Below are positions 17,638-24,643 of a DNA stretch of 37,204 bases, one piece after another. The stretch comes from Bacteroidota bacterium (GTDB lineage: Bacteria > Bacteroidota > Rhodothermia > Rhodothermales > JANQRZ01). The stretch lies in NCBI GenBank assembly GCA_038746285.1, contig JBCDKT010000037.1:1-37204 (forward strand), given 5' to 3'. Under the pieces are notes generated by a model, which did not search any database, was not told the DNA's origin, and was given only the letters and a program-made list of their open reading frames with translations. Position 1 is the stretch's first letter; each line of letters starts with the position of its first letter. The position numbers and the translations under genes were made by a program.

Positions 17638-17885
17638 TACCGTTCGGACAGGAGCAGGAGTACACGCTCTGGACTCTTCAGACGCTTGAGCGTACGTTCG
17701 AAGCGCATTGCCTCGCTGCGCGTCTCGAAAGGCTCTGTGTGGAGCAGCGTCCACGGTCCGCGCCCACGCGTGGACCGAGTCTGCCCAGCATTGTGTTCGC
17801 GGAGGCGGCGTTCTAGATTCTGCGTGTGGCCGATGTACAGGCGGCCCGAGGATTCGGACCTCAGCACGTATACGAAGAAAGGCAC
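17637..17885 (-). CDS. Small GIY-YIG endonuclease downstream of tRNA-Pro
   Basis: The 82-residue protein is essentially one GIY-YIG nuclease domain: FVYVLRS (GIY strand), LYIGHTQNLERRLREHN (YIG strand and catalytic Arg helix), GPWTLLHTEPF, and SEAMRFERTLK, which carries the metal-binding Glu. It is the free-standing UPF0213/YhbQ-like type common in Bacteroidota. The chosen start is GTG at 17885. The frame stays open upstream, but only through the terminator and the tRNA itself (giving a false GSALRSGRRGRGFKSRHPDS leader). The stop TAG lies at the first bases of a tRNA-Pro relic. The gene is flanked by two copies of a tRNA-Pro 3' part plus terminator, which suggests insertion into or beside tRNA-Pro. 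Whether it acts as a homing-type nuclease is unknown. Confidence 0.85.
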   Translation of the reverse strand: MPFFVYVLRSESSGRLYIGHTQNLERRLREHNAGQTRSTRGRGPWTLLHTEPFETRSEAMRFERTLKRLKSPERVLLLLSER

Positions 17886-17890
17886 GGGCC

Positions 17891-17930
17891 AAAGAAAAGG
17901 CCGGCCCTCGCTGTAAAGCAAGAGCCGGCC
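17891..17930 (-). terminator. Intrinsic terminator of tRNA-Pro (copy 1)
   Basis: On the minus strand, GGCCGGC and GCCGGCC (17930-17924 and 17905-17899) form a stem with additional inner pairing, followed by TTTTCTTT. It lies five bases after the tRNA 3' end. It would limit readthrough into the GIY-YIG gene. Confidence 0.85.
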
Positions 17931-17934
17931 GCTG

Positions 17935-18172
<238 letters not shown>

Positions 18173-18178
18173 ACCGGG

Positions 18179-18203
18179 CGGAGTTTACCCCGGCACCGGG
18201 GCC
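18179..18203. repeat. Inverted repeat, left arm (tRNA-Pro/GIY-YIG cassette)
   Basis: The 25-base arm starts CGGAGTTTACCCC and ends CCGGGGCC, the inverse of 17570-17595. On its outer side is a further acceptor 5' strand of tRNA-Pro (minus-strand CGGGGTGT, 18211-18204). Together the two arms and their flanks therefore read as the two halves of one acceptor stem separated by the cassette. Confidence 0.8.
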
Positions 18204-18227
18204 ACACCCCGAGGTTGGACAGGGCGG

Positions 18228-18260
18228 CAATATAAATCGGCGGCGCGGCGACGGGCAAAA
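18228..18260 (-). promoter_or_regulatory. Promoter of the tRNA-Pro array
   Basis: On the minus strand, TTTTGC (18260-18255), then 21 bases after the TTG, then TATATTG (18234-18228). It fits the Bacteroidota consensus and the spacing of the tRNA-Thr promoter. The expected start is near 18220, so the primary transcript would cross both 5'-half relics before tRNA-Pro. Confidence 0.55.
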
Positions 18261-18363
18261 GGAGTTTCAGGGAAAGACCACGGTCTGGACGAGGCTGGGG
18301 CTTTCACGGCGTCTGCACCGGGCGCGCCGTAGTTTCTTCGCTTCGCTTTCTTTGCCGCCCGCC

Positions 18364-21057
18364 ATGCCCGAGACCGCCCCCGCCCCGCCCGTCACCCCGG
18401 ACGCCGACGCCACCGCCTACGACCCGACGACGGTCGAGGCCGGGTGGTACGCCTACTGGGAAGGCCACGGCTTCTTCCGCGCCGACGCCGGGCGCGCCCA
18501 GCAGCAGCGCGACGCCGGCACGCCGCCGTTCGTCGTCCCGATGCCGCCGCCGAACGTGACCGGCAGGCTCCACATGGGGCACGCGCTCCAGGACGCGGTC
18601 CAGGACGCGCTCACCCGAGTGCACCGCATGCAAGGCCGCGAAGCGCTCTGGATTCCTGGGATGGACCACGCCGGCATCGCCACGCAGAATGTGGTCGAGC
18701 GCACGCTCCGCGAGGACGGCATCGAGCGGAAGGCCATCGGGCGCGAGGCATTTCTGGAGCACGTCTGGGCCTACGTCGAGGAGTTTGGGGGGATCATCCT
18801 CGACCAGAAGCGCCGCCTCGGGACCTCGCCCGACTGGAGCCGCGAGCGCTTCACGCTCGACGACGGCTACGCCCGCGTCGTGCAGGATGTCTTCGTGAAG
18901 CTCTACGAGGACGGGCTGATCTACCGGGGCAACTACCTCGTCAACTGGGACCCGGAGAACATGACGGCCATCTCCGACGAAGAGGTGGACAACGTCGAGC
19001 GCGACGGGCAGATGTGGTGGATCCGCTACCCCTACGCCGAGCGCGACGGCCACGTCACGATTGCCACGACGCGCCCCGAGACGATGCTCGGCGACACCGC
19101 CGTCGCCGTCCACCCCGAGGACGAGCGCTACACCGACCTCGTCGGGGAGCGCCTGCGCCTCCCGCTCACCGACCGCACGATCCCGATTGTCGCCGACGCG
19201 CACGCCAACCCGGAGTTCGGCGCGGGCGCGCTCAAGGTCACCCCGGCCCACGACAAGAACGACTTCGAGATCGGCCACCGCCACGACCTGGAGGTACTAA
19301 CGATCCTGAACCCCGACGCGACGGTCAACGAGCACGGCGGGCCGTACGAAGGGCTCGACCGCTTCGAGGCGCGCAAGCAGATCGTTGCCGACCTCGACGC
19401 CGCCGGACTGCTCGAAAAGGTGGAGCCGTACAAAAACACGGTCCCGGTCTCGTCGCGCTCGAAGGCGGTCATCGAGCCGCTCATCTCGCGGCAGTGGTTC
19501 GTCAAGATGCAGCCCCTGGCCGACCTCGGGCTGCAGGCGCTCCGCGACGGTGCCATCCGGTTCTACCCCGAGCGCTGGCAGAACGAGTACGTCCGCTGGC
19601 TCGACGGCATCCGCGACTGGACCATCAGCCGCCAGCTCTGGTGGGGCCACCGCATTCCGGTCTGGTACTACCTCGACGCCGACGGCGAGATCGACGAGAG
19701 CCGTGGTTTCGTGGTCTCGGTCGGGCAGCCCGAACTCGGCATGGTGCAGGACGAGGACGTGCTCGACACCTGGTTCTCGTCGTGGCTCTGGCCCTTCGCC
19801 ACGCTGGGCTGGCCCGAGGAGACCGACGACCTCCGGGCGTTCTACCCGGCGACGACGCTCGTCTCGGGCTACGACATCCTCTTCTTCTGGATCGCCCGGA
19901 TGGTGATGGCGGGGCTCCACTTCACCGGGCAGGTCCCGTTCCGCGACATCTACATCACCGGGATGATCAAGGACGCCCAGGGGCGCTGGATGTCGAAGAC
20001 GCTCGGCAACGGGATCGACCCGCTCGACATGATCGAGCAGTACGGGGCCGACGCGGTCCGCTTCAGCCTGAACGTCCTCTGCACGCCCGGCCAGGACATC
20101 AAGCTCGACCCGTCGAAGTTCGAGATGGGGCGCAACTTCGCCAACAAGATCTGGAACGCGTTCAACGTCTTCGGCCGGTTCATGGAGCCGGGGAAGGACT
20201 ATCGCCGGACGCGCGCGTTCGAGGACCTCGACCTCGCCGAGCGCTGGATGCTGACCCGGCTCAGCCAGACGATTGAAACGGTCAACGAGGCCGTCGGGCG
20301 CTACCGGCTGAGCGAGGCCGCGCTCGCCGTCTACGACCTCTTCTGGCGCGACTACTGCGACTGGTACCTCGAACTCATCAAGCCCGCCCCCGGCGAGGCT
20401 ATGAGCGACGAGACGATCGCGCTCGCGGCCGAGGTCTACGAGCAGATGGTGAAGCTCCTCCACCCGTTCATGCCGTTCATCACCGAGGAGCTGTGGCACC
20501 GCCTGCGCCCGCGCGCCGCCGGCGACGCCTGCATCGTCGCCCCCTGGCCCGAGCCAAACGCGGCCGAGACCGACGCCGAGGCCGCCGAGACGTTCGCGCT
20601 CATGCAGGAGCTGATCTCCGGCATCCGCGGCGTCAAGAGCCAGTACGGCGTCGCGCCCTCGAAGCCAGTCGAAGCCCACGTCAGTGTGAGCGATGCGAAC
20701 GGGCTGGCCGACGCCCTCGGCGCGCACGGGCGCTACTTCGAGCGGCTGGCGAACGTGGACCGGCTGACCGTCGGAAGCGGCCTCGCCAAGCCGAAGGCGA
20801 GCGCGGCGGTCGTGATCGGCTCGCACGAGGTGTTCGTCCCGCTCGCCGGGATGATCGACCTGGGTGCCGAGCGCGCCCGGCTCCGCAAAGCCATCGAGGA
20901 GAAAGAGGCCTTTCGCGCGAGCGTCCAGAAGAAGCTCTCCAACGAGCAGTTCACCAGCCGCGCCCCGGCCGAGGTCGTCCAGCGCGAGCGCGACAAGGCC
21001 ACCGACGCCTCGGCCGAGATCGCCGCCCTCCGCGCCAACCTCGAGGACCTGGGGTGA
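18364..21057 (+). CDS. valS: Valyl-tRNA synthetase
   Basis: The 897-residue class I synthetase charges tRNA-Val and edits misacylated Thr. Visible: YDPTTVEAGWYAYWEGHGFF; HIGH motif as HMGH at 70-73 (PPPNVTGRLHMGH); GMDHAGIATQ; CP1 editing domain with ATTRPETMLGDTAVAVHP and KVTPAHDKNDF; WISRQLWWGHRIP; KMSKS variant MSKTLGN at 543; anticodon-binding helical domain; and the C-terminal coiled coil (about 825-897, ERARLRKAIEEKEAF and following). The start is the ATG at 18364. The frame is open further upstream, but through the tRNA-Pro array. A possible -7 box TAGTTTCT lies at 18330-18337, weakly supported. No T-box leader is seen. Unlike several neighbours, it has no tandem repeat in front of its start. 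Confidence 0.97.
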   Translation: MPETAPAPPVTPDADATAYDPTTVEAGWYAYWEGHGFFRADAGRAQQQRDAGTPPFVVPMPPPNVTGRLHMGHALQDAVQDALTRVHRMQGREALWIPGMDHAGIATQNVVERTLREDGIERKAIGREAFLEHVWAYVEEFGGIILDQKRRLGTSPDWSRERFTLDDGYARVVQDVFVKLYEDGLIYRGNYLVNWDPENMTAISDEEVDNVERDGQMWWIRYPYAERDGHVTIATTRPETMLGDTAVAVHPEDERYTDLVGERLRLPLTDRTIPIVADAHANPEFGAGALKVTPAHDKNDFEIGHRHDLEVLTILNPDATVNEHGGPYEGLDRFEARKQIVADLDAAGLLEKVEPYKNTVPVSSRSKAVIEPLISRQWFVKMQPLADLGLQALRDGAIRFYPERWQNEYVRWLDGIRDWTISRQLWWGHRIPVWYYLDADGEIDESRGFVVSVGQPELGMVQDEDVLDTWFSSWLWPFATLGWPEETDDLRAFYPATTLVSGYDILFFWIARMVMAGLHFTGQVPFRDIYITGMIKDAQGRWMSKTLGNGIDPLDMIEQYGADAVRFSLNVLCTPGQDIKLDPSKFEMGRNFANKIWNAFNVFGRFMEPGKDYRRTRAFEDLDLAERWMLTRLSQTIETVNEAVGRYRLSEAALAVYDLFWRDYCDWYLELIKPAPGEAMSDETIALAAEVYEQMVKLLHPFMPFITEELWHRLRPRAAGDACIVAPWPEPNAAETDAEAAETFALMQELISGIRGVKSQYGVAPSKPVEAHVSVSDANGLADALGAHGRYFERLANVDRLTVGSGLAKPKASAAVVIGSHEVFVPLAGMIDLGAERARLRKAIEEKEAFRASVQKKLSNEQFTSRAPAEVVQRERDKATDASAEIAALRANLEDLG

Positions 21058-21081
21058 GGACGGAGGACGGTGAGACGGAGG

Positions 21082-21127
21082 ACGGAAGACAGTGGACGGA
21101 AGACAGTGGACGGAAGACAGTGGACGG
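21082..21127. repeat. 14-bp minisatellite after valS
   Basis: Three perfect copies of ACGGAAGACAGTGG plus ACGG, preceded by looser versions (ACGGAGG, ACGGTGAG) from 21058. It fills the space between the valS stop and the promoter of the next gene. Confidence 0.9.
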
Positions 21128-21159
21128 TTGGCGCAGAGCACAACGGTCTCGCTAACTTG
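21128..21159 (+). promoter_or_regulatory. Promoter of the FxLYD lipoprotein gene
   Basis: TTG (21128-21130), a 22-bp spacer, then TAACTTG (21153-21159), close to TTTG-N-TAnnTTTG. The expected start near 21166 places the whole octamer array in the leader. Confidence 0.5.
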
Positions 21160-21173
21160 TCTGGCTTTTCTTG

Positions 21174-21246
21174 ACTCGCCCACTCGCCCACTCGCCCACT
21201 CGCCCACTCGCCCACTCGCCCACTCGCCCACTCGCCCACTCGCCCA
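21174..21246. repeat. Octamer tandem array 3, leader of lipoprotein gene
   Basis: Perfect (ACTCGCCC)n, about 9.1 copies. The final A of the array is the A of the ATG start codon. The 12 bases before it (TGGCTTTTCTTG) are the same as those before array 4 at 37101. Confidence 0.97.
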
Positions 21247-21596
21247 TGCGACGCCGCGCCCTCGCCGCCATGCTGCTCCTCATCCTCCTCGCCGGCTGCG
21301 GCGGGGAGCAGGTGGCGCTCGACGCCCAGGTCGAGGACTTTCGGCTCGTCCGAGAGGAGGACGGGAAGCAGGTCGTCACCGGCGTCCTCGTCAATCCGAC
21401 GGAGCGGACGCTGGCGAGTGCGACGGTCTACGTGGACCTCTACGACCAGCCGGTCGAGCCGGGCGTGGAGCCGGTCGAGGCGATGCAGGTCGAGGTGCGC
21501 GGCGTCGCGCCGGGCGACAGCTTGCGGTTCCGTCAGACCGTCGACACGCGCCTCACGCTCAGCGGGGCCCGCGCCGCCCGCATCGTCGTGCGGTAG
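21246..21596 (+). CDS. FxLYD-domain lipoprotein
   Basis: The 116-residue protein has a lipoprotein signal (MRRRALAAMLLLILLAGC, lipobox LLAGC, lipidated Cys18). A single FxLYD-type beta-sandwich follows: VVTGVLVNPTERTLASATVYVDLYDQ, then SLRFRQTVDTR. FxLYD domains occur in exported proteins of unknown function. It probably sits on the inner or outer membrane facing the periplasm. The ATG is fused to the end of the octamer array, so there is no ribosome-binding sequence. A TTG at 21171 is in frame through the array at the present copy number; it would bury the signal peptide behind about 25 residues. Gain or loss of one 8-bp unit would break that frame but not affect the ATG. Confidence 0.85.
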   Translation: MRRRALAAMLLLILLAGCGGEQVALDAQVEDFRLVREEDGKQVVTGVLVNPTERTLASATVYVDLYDQPVEPGVEPVEAMQVEVRGVAPGDSLRFRQTVDTRLTLSGARAARIVVR

Positions 21597-21847
21597 GTAG
21601 CGCCAAGAGCACACTCTGGGCCTCGCTGCGCCGGCACGGACGTGAGGCACGGCAGCAGATGCCGAGAGCGCAGGCGACGGACCGCAGACAGCAGGCAACG
21701 ACCCGGCCCGGCGGTCAGCGGTCAGCCGTCCGGGGTCCCTGGGATGGCGACGGGGTTCATGACAGCAGTAGATCCGTAGCCCCCAGACGTAGCGAGGGCG
21801 ACGGACACCCACGGCCCGTCGCCCTCAACTACCGCTGCACCCCGGGA
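21597..21847. other. Intergenic stretch with low-complexity words
   Basis: There is no gene in this stretch. It contains short repeated words (GGTCAGCGGTCAGC, GCAGACAGCAGGC) and the convergent terminator at 21794-21826. Nothing else is recognised. Confidence 0.5.
21794..21826. terminator. Convergent hairpin between lipoprotein and FAS1 genes
   Basis: GAGGGCGACGG (21794-21804) pairs perfectly with CCGTCGCCCTC (21816-21826), an 11-bp stem with an 11-base loop. It lies between two convergent genes, so it can serve both. T-runs are weak on both sides. Confidence 0.6.
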
Positions 21848-23200
21848 TTACTCTCCCGGTAGCAGCACGGCGTCGATCGCATGCACCACGCCGTTGCTCG
21901 CGTCGAGGTCGGCAGGGCCTACCACCACGGTGTTCGTCTCGCCGATGAGCGAGATGACGCCACCGGTGATGTCTACCTCAAGGGTACTTCCCTCGATGGT
22001 CGTCAGCACCTGCCCGTCGATGAGGTCACCGGAGAACGCCTCGACTTCCACGACATGGTAGGTCAGGATGTCGCCGAGGTCGTCGCGGGCCAGAAGTTCC
22101 TCCACGGTGATCTCGAGGTCACCGAGGAGTGCGTCGAAGGCGTCGTTCGTTGGGGCGAAGACGGTGAACGGGCCGTCGCCTCGGAGCGTGGTGATGAGCT
22201 CGGCCTCCGTGAGTGCCGTGGCGAGCGTGCTGAAGCCCTGCACGACGGCTACGTCCACGACATCGAGGTTCTGGAGCAGCACCTCGTCGATCAGGTGCAC
22301 CACGCCGTTCGTGGCGAGGATGTCCGTCGCGATGATGTCGACGCCGTTGACGGTCGGGCCGCCGTCGAGGTCGATCTCCAGCGTCGAGCCTTCGACGGTC
22401 GTGGGCATCTGCCCGTCCATGAGATCAGCCGCGAGAATCCGACCCGGCACGACGTGGTAGGTCAGCACCTTCTGGAGGAGCGCCTGGTTGTCGTCCTCCA
22501 GGAGCCGGCCGACGATCTCAGCGCCAAGCGCGTCGAACGCGGAGTTGACCGGAGCGAAGACCGTAAACGGACCCGGGCCCTGGAGCGTGGCGACGAGTTC
22601 GGCCTCGATGAGCGCCGTGACGAGCGTGCTGAGGTCCGGCGTCGCCTGCGCGAGCTCGACGATGTTCTGCGTCGGGCCGGACTCAGGAAGCAGCACCGCA
22701 TCGATGAGGTGCACGACCCCGTTCGAGGCGTCGATGTTCGGCGTAGTCACGGTCACCGTGTTGGTCTCGCCAATCAGCGAGATCGTCGGGCCGTTGATGT
22801 CGACCTCGAGCATGCTGCCCTCGACGGTCATCAGCATCTGGCCGTCGGAGAGGTCGCCGGAGAAGGCTTCGCCCGGCACGACGTGGTACGTCAGGATGTC
22901 GCCGAGGTCGTCGCGGGCGAGGAGTTCGTCGGCCGTGATCTGGAGATCCGCCAGGAGGGCCTCGAAGGCGGCGTTCGTCGGGGCGAAGACGGTGAAGGGG
23001 CCGTCGCCCTGGAGCGTGGTGACGAGGTCAGCCTCGATGAGGGCGGCGACGAGCGTGCTGAGGTCGTCGGTGCCCTGGGCGAGCTCGACGATGTTCTGGA
23101 GCGGGGGCGGGTCGTCGTCGTCGTCGTCGCTGTCGCAGCCGGAGAGGACCGGGACGAAGAGCGCGAGGAGGACGGCGAAGGAGAGCAGCTTGAAAGGCAT
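21848..23200 (-). CDS. Triple fasciclin (FAS1) domain lipoprotein
   Basis: The 450-residue protein has a lipoprotein signal ending LFVPVLSGC, then an acidic linker (DSDDDDDDPPP). Three FAS1 domains follow of about 130 residues each (about 36-170, 177-312, 318-450). Each carries FTVFAP(T/V)N near its start, LTYHVV (the conserved YH motif) in the middle, and GVVH(L/A)IDxVLLP at its end. Domains 1 and 3 are most alike, so domain 2 is the older branch of the internal duplications. FAS1 proteins mediate cell-surface adhesion and matrix contact. The chosen start is the ATG at 23200, which places the lipobox correctly; an upstream ATG in the frame would spoil the signal. Expected to be anchored in the outer membrane. 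Confidence 0.93.
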   Translation of the reverse strand: MPFKLLSFAVLLALFVPVLSGCDSDDDDDDPPPLQNIVELAQGTDDLSTLVAALIEADLVTTLQGDGPFTVFAPTNAAFEALLADLQITADELLARDDLGDILTYHVVPGEAFSGDLSDGQMLMTVEGSMLEVDINGPTISLIGETNTVTVTTPNIDASNGVVHLIDAVLLPESGPTQNIVELAQATPDLSTLVTALIEAELVATLQGPGPFTVFAPVNSAFDALGAEIVGRLLEDDNQALLQKVLTYHVVPGRILAADLMDGQMPTTVEGSTLEIDLDGGPTVNGVDIIATDILATNGVVHLIDEVLLQNLDVVDVAVVQGFSTLATALTEAELITTLRGDGPFTVFAPTNDAFDALLGDLEITVEELLARDDLGDILTYHVVEVEAFSGDLIDGQVLTTIEGSTLEVDITGGVISLIGETNTVVVGPADLDASNGVVHAIDAVLLPGE

Positions 23201-23464
23201 GGTCTTGATAGGCAAGTGAGTGGGATTTGCGACTTCAGTACCCCCCACTCGGGCCCGGTGACTATGCCTTTTTCTGGCGTGCTACCCCGCTTTTTGCGCC
23301 AAAACACGCGCTGACGAGCCGAAAACCAAAACCTAATTCACTGATACGAAATACCTTGACTGAAGTAGGGGCGTAGCATGCTACGCCCCCACAGAAAATT
23401 TTCCATACCGGCGGCGAGTGGGCCCGTCTAGCCCGCTCTCCTTGCCGAAGGCGTAGGCCTCGCG
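23201..23464. other. Intergenic region upstream of FAS1 gene
   Basis: No gene is seen here. It contains the leader of the FAS1 gene, the 22-bp palindrome at 23368-23389, and AT-richer sequence around 23320-23410. A promoter for the FAS1 gene must lie here, but I could not assign boxes with confidence. Confidence 0.5.
23368..23389. repeat. REP-like perfect palindrome, copy 1
   Basis: GGGGCGTAGCA followed by its exact complement, 22 bp with no spacer, flanked by GTA. The 18-bp core recurs at 33573-33590. It resembles the dispersed REP-type palindromes GTAGGGGC..GCCCCTAC known from several phyla (from memory). It lies downstream of the phosphorelay operon and could also act as a terminator. Confidence 0.8.
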
Positions 23465-24217
23465 CTATGCCGTCGCCGCGAGCACCGTCATCAGCTTGTT
23501 GGCGATCGTCTCCATCTCGACCGGCTTGAGGAGGTAGCCCTCGCTGCTGTAGCTGAGCGCCTTGAGGACCGTGTCGGTGTCGTCCTCGGCGGTGAGGAAG
23601 ACGACGGGGACGTCCTTCAGGCTTGGGTTCTCGTAGAGCAGCTTGGTCGCCTGGAGCCCGGTCATGTTGGGCATCTGGATGTCCATCAGGATAATGTCGG
23701 GCGTCGTCTCCGAAGCGAGCTTCACGGCCTCGGCCCCGTCGGAGGCGCACACGAGGCGGAAGCCGACCTGCTCGAGGTAGAACCGGATCGCGTCGCGGAC
23801 CGGCTGCTCGTCGTCGACGACGAGGACGAGCGACTGGTCGTACTTGTCGTCGGCGTAGGCCGAGGGCAACTCGAGTTCGGGGAGGTCGTCCTGGGGCCCT
23901 TCGGCCGAGCGGGCGAGCGCCTCGACGAGGGCGCCGAGTTGGGCGCGCCATGTGCCGAGGTCCTGCTCGCTGCCGAAGAACGAAGACAGCGCCACGTCGA
24001 GCAGGCCGGCGGTCTCGCTGACGTTCCCGAAACCGTACATCCCGGCGCTCCCGCGCAGCTTGTGCACCAGCCCGTTCATCTCGCGGAGCGACTCGGCGCG
24101 CCCGGCGATGGCCTGCCCCCACAGCGTCTGGATGTCCGAGAGGCGGCGCGGCAGGTCGTGGGCGTAGGCGTCCCGCTGGGCCTGCATCTGGGCCTGAAAC
24201 GTGTTCAGATTAGACAT
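23465..24217 (-). CDS. Hpt-receiver phosphotransfer protein
   Basis: The 250-residue cytoplasmic protein has two signalling parts. Residues about 15-105 form a histidine phosphotransfer (Hpt) bundle with His52 in VHKLRGSAGMYGF. Residues about 128-248 form a CheY-like receiver with acidic pair Asp135-Asp136, phospho-acceptor Asp179 (LMDIQMPN), Thr209 and Lys231. No DNA-binding or enzymatic output domain is present. It is the last gene of a three-gene minus-strand operon; its ATG overlaps the end of the upstream receiver gene by 8 bases, so translation is coupled. In a relay, His52 could pass phosphate between receivers of the kinase, the lone receiver and its own receiver. The final target is not encoded here. 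Confidence 0.93.
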   Translation of the reverse strand: MSNLNTFQAQMQAQRDAYAHDLPRRLSDIQTLWGQAIAGRAESLREMNGLVHKLRGSAGMYGFGNVSETAGLLDVALSSFFGSEQDLGTWRAQLGALVEALARSAEGPQDDLPELELPSAYADDKYDQSLVLVVDDEQPVRDAIRFYLEQVGFRLVCASDGAEAVKLASETTPDIILMDIQMPNMTGLQATKLLYENPSLKDVPVVFLTAEDDTDTVLKALSYSSEGYLLKPVEMETIANKLMTVLAATA

Positions 24218-24596
24218 ATTGGCGACTCCAAATCTCCCGGACCTGCTCAGGCAGCGCGACGGGGTCGAACGGTTTGTGGATGACCTCGGCGATGCCGAGC
24301 GTGAGGTAGTGATCGACCTCGTGGCGCTGGGCCTTAGCGGTGAGGAAAATGACCGGCGTAGATGTAAAGGCCGGGTTCTGGCGCAGCGCCCCGAGGGTCG
24401 CCGGGCCGTCCATCTCAGGCATCATCACGTCGAGCACGATCAGGTCCGGCGTGAAGGTGGCCAGGCGCTCGAGCGCCTCGACGCCGTTGGCGGCGGCAGC
24501 GACGGTGTAGCCGCCGACCGCCTCGAGCGACATCTGGAGGATGGACCGGATGTCCGGGTCGTCTTCGACGATGAGGATGCGTTGCAGCGATTCCAT
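24210..24596 (-). CDS. Single-domain response regulator (CheY-like)
   Basis: The 128-residue receiver-only protein has acidic pair Glu11-Asp12 (VEDDPDI), phospho-acceptor Asp56 (LIVLDVMMPEMDG), Thr86 (FLTAKAQ) and Lys108 (IHKPF). It has no output domain, so it must act by protein contact or as a shuttle in the relay. It lies 47 bases after the hybrid kinase gene and overlaps the Hpt-receiver gene by 8 bases; all three are probably one transcript. Confidence 0.95.
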   Translation of the reverse strand: MESLQRILIVEDDPDIRSILQMSLEAVGGYTVAAAANGVEALERLATFTPDLIVLDVMMPEMDGPATLGALRQNPAFTSTPVIFLTAKAQRHEVDHYLTLGIAEVIHKPFDPVALPEQVREIWSRQYV

Positions 24597-24643
24597 GAGG
24601 GGACCGGAGATGAGGTTGATGTAATGTGGGGGGATAGGGTGAT

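Noticed and set aside
19297-21231. 644-codon minus-strand frame opposite valS
   Set aside because: It is the reverse-strand mirror of valS; the N-terminus is translated octamer repeat, with no conserved domain.
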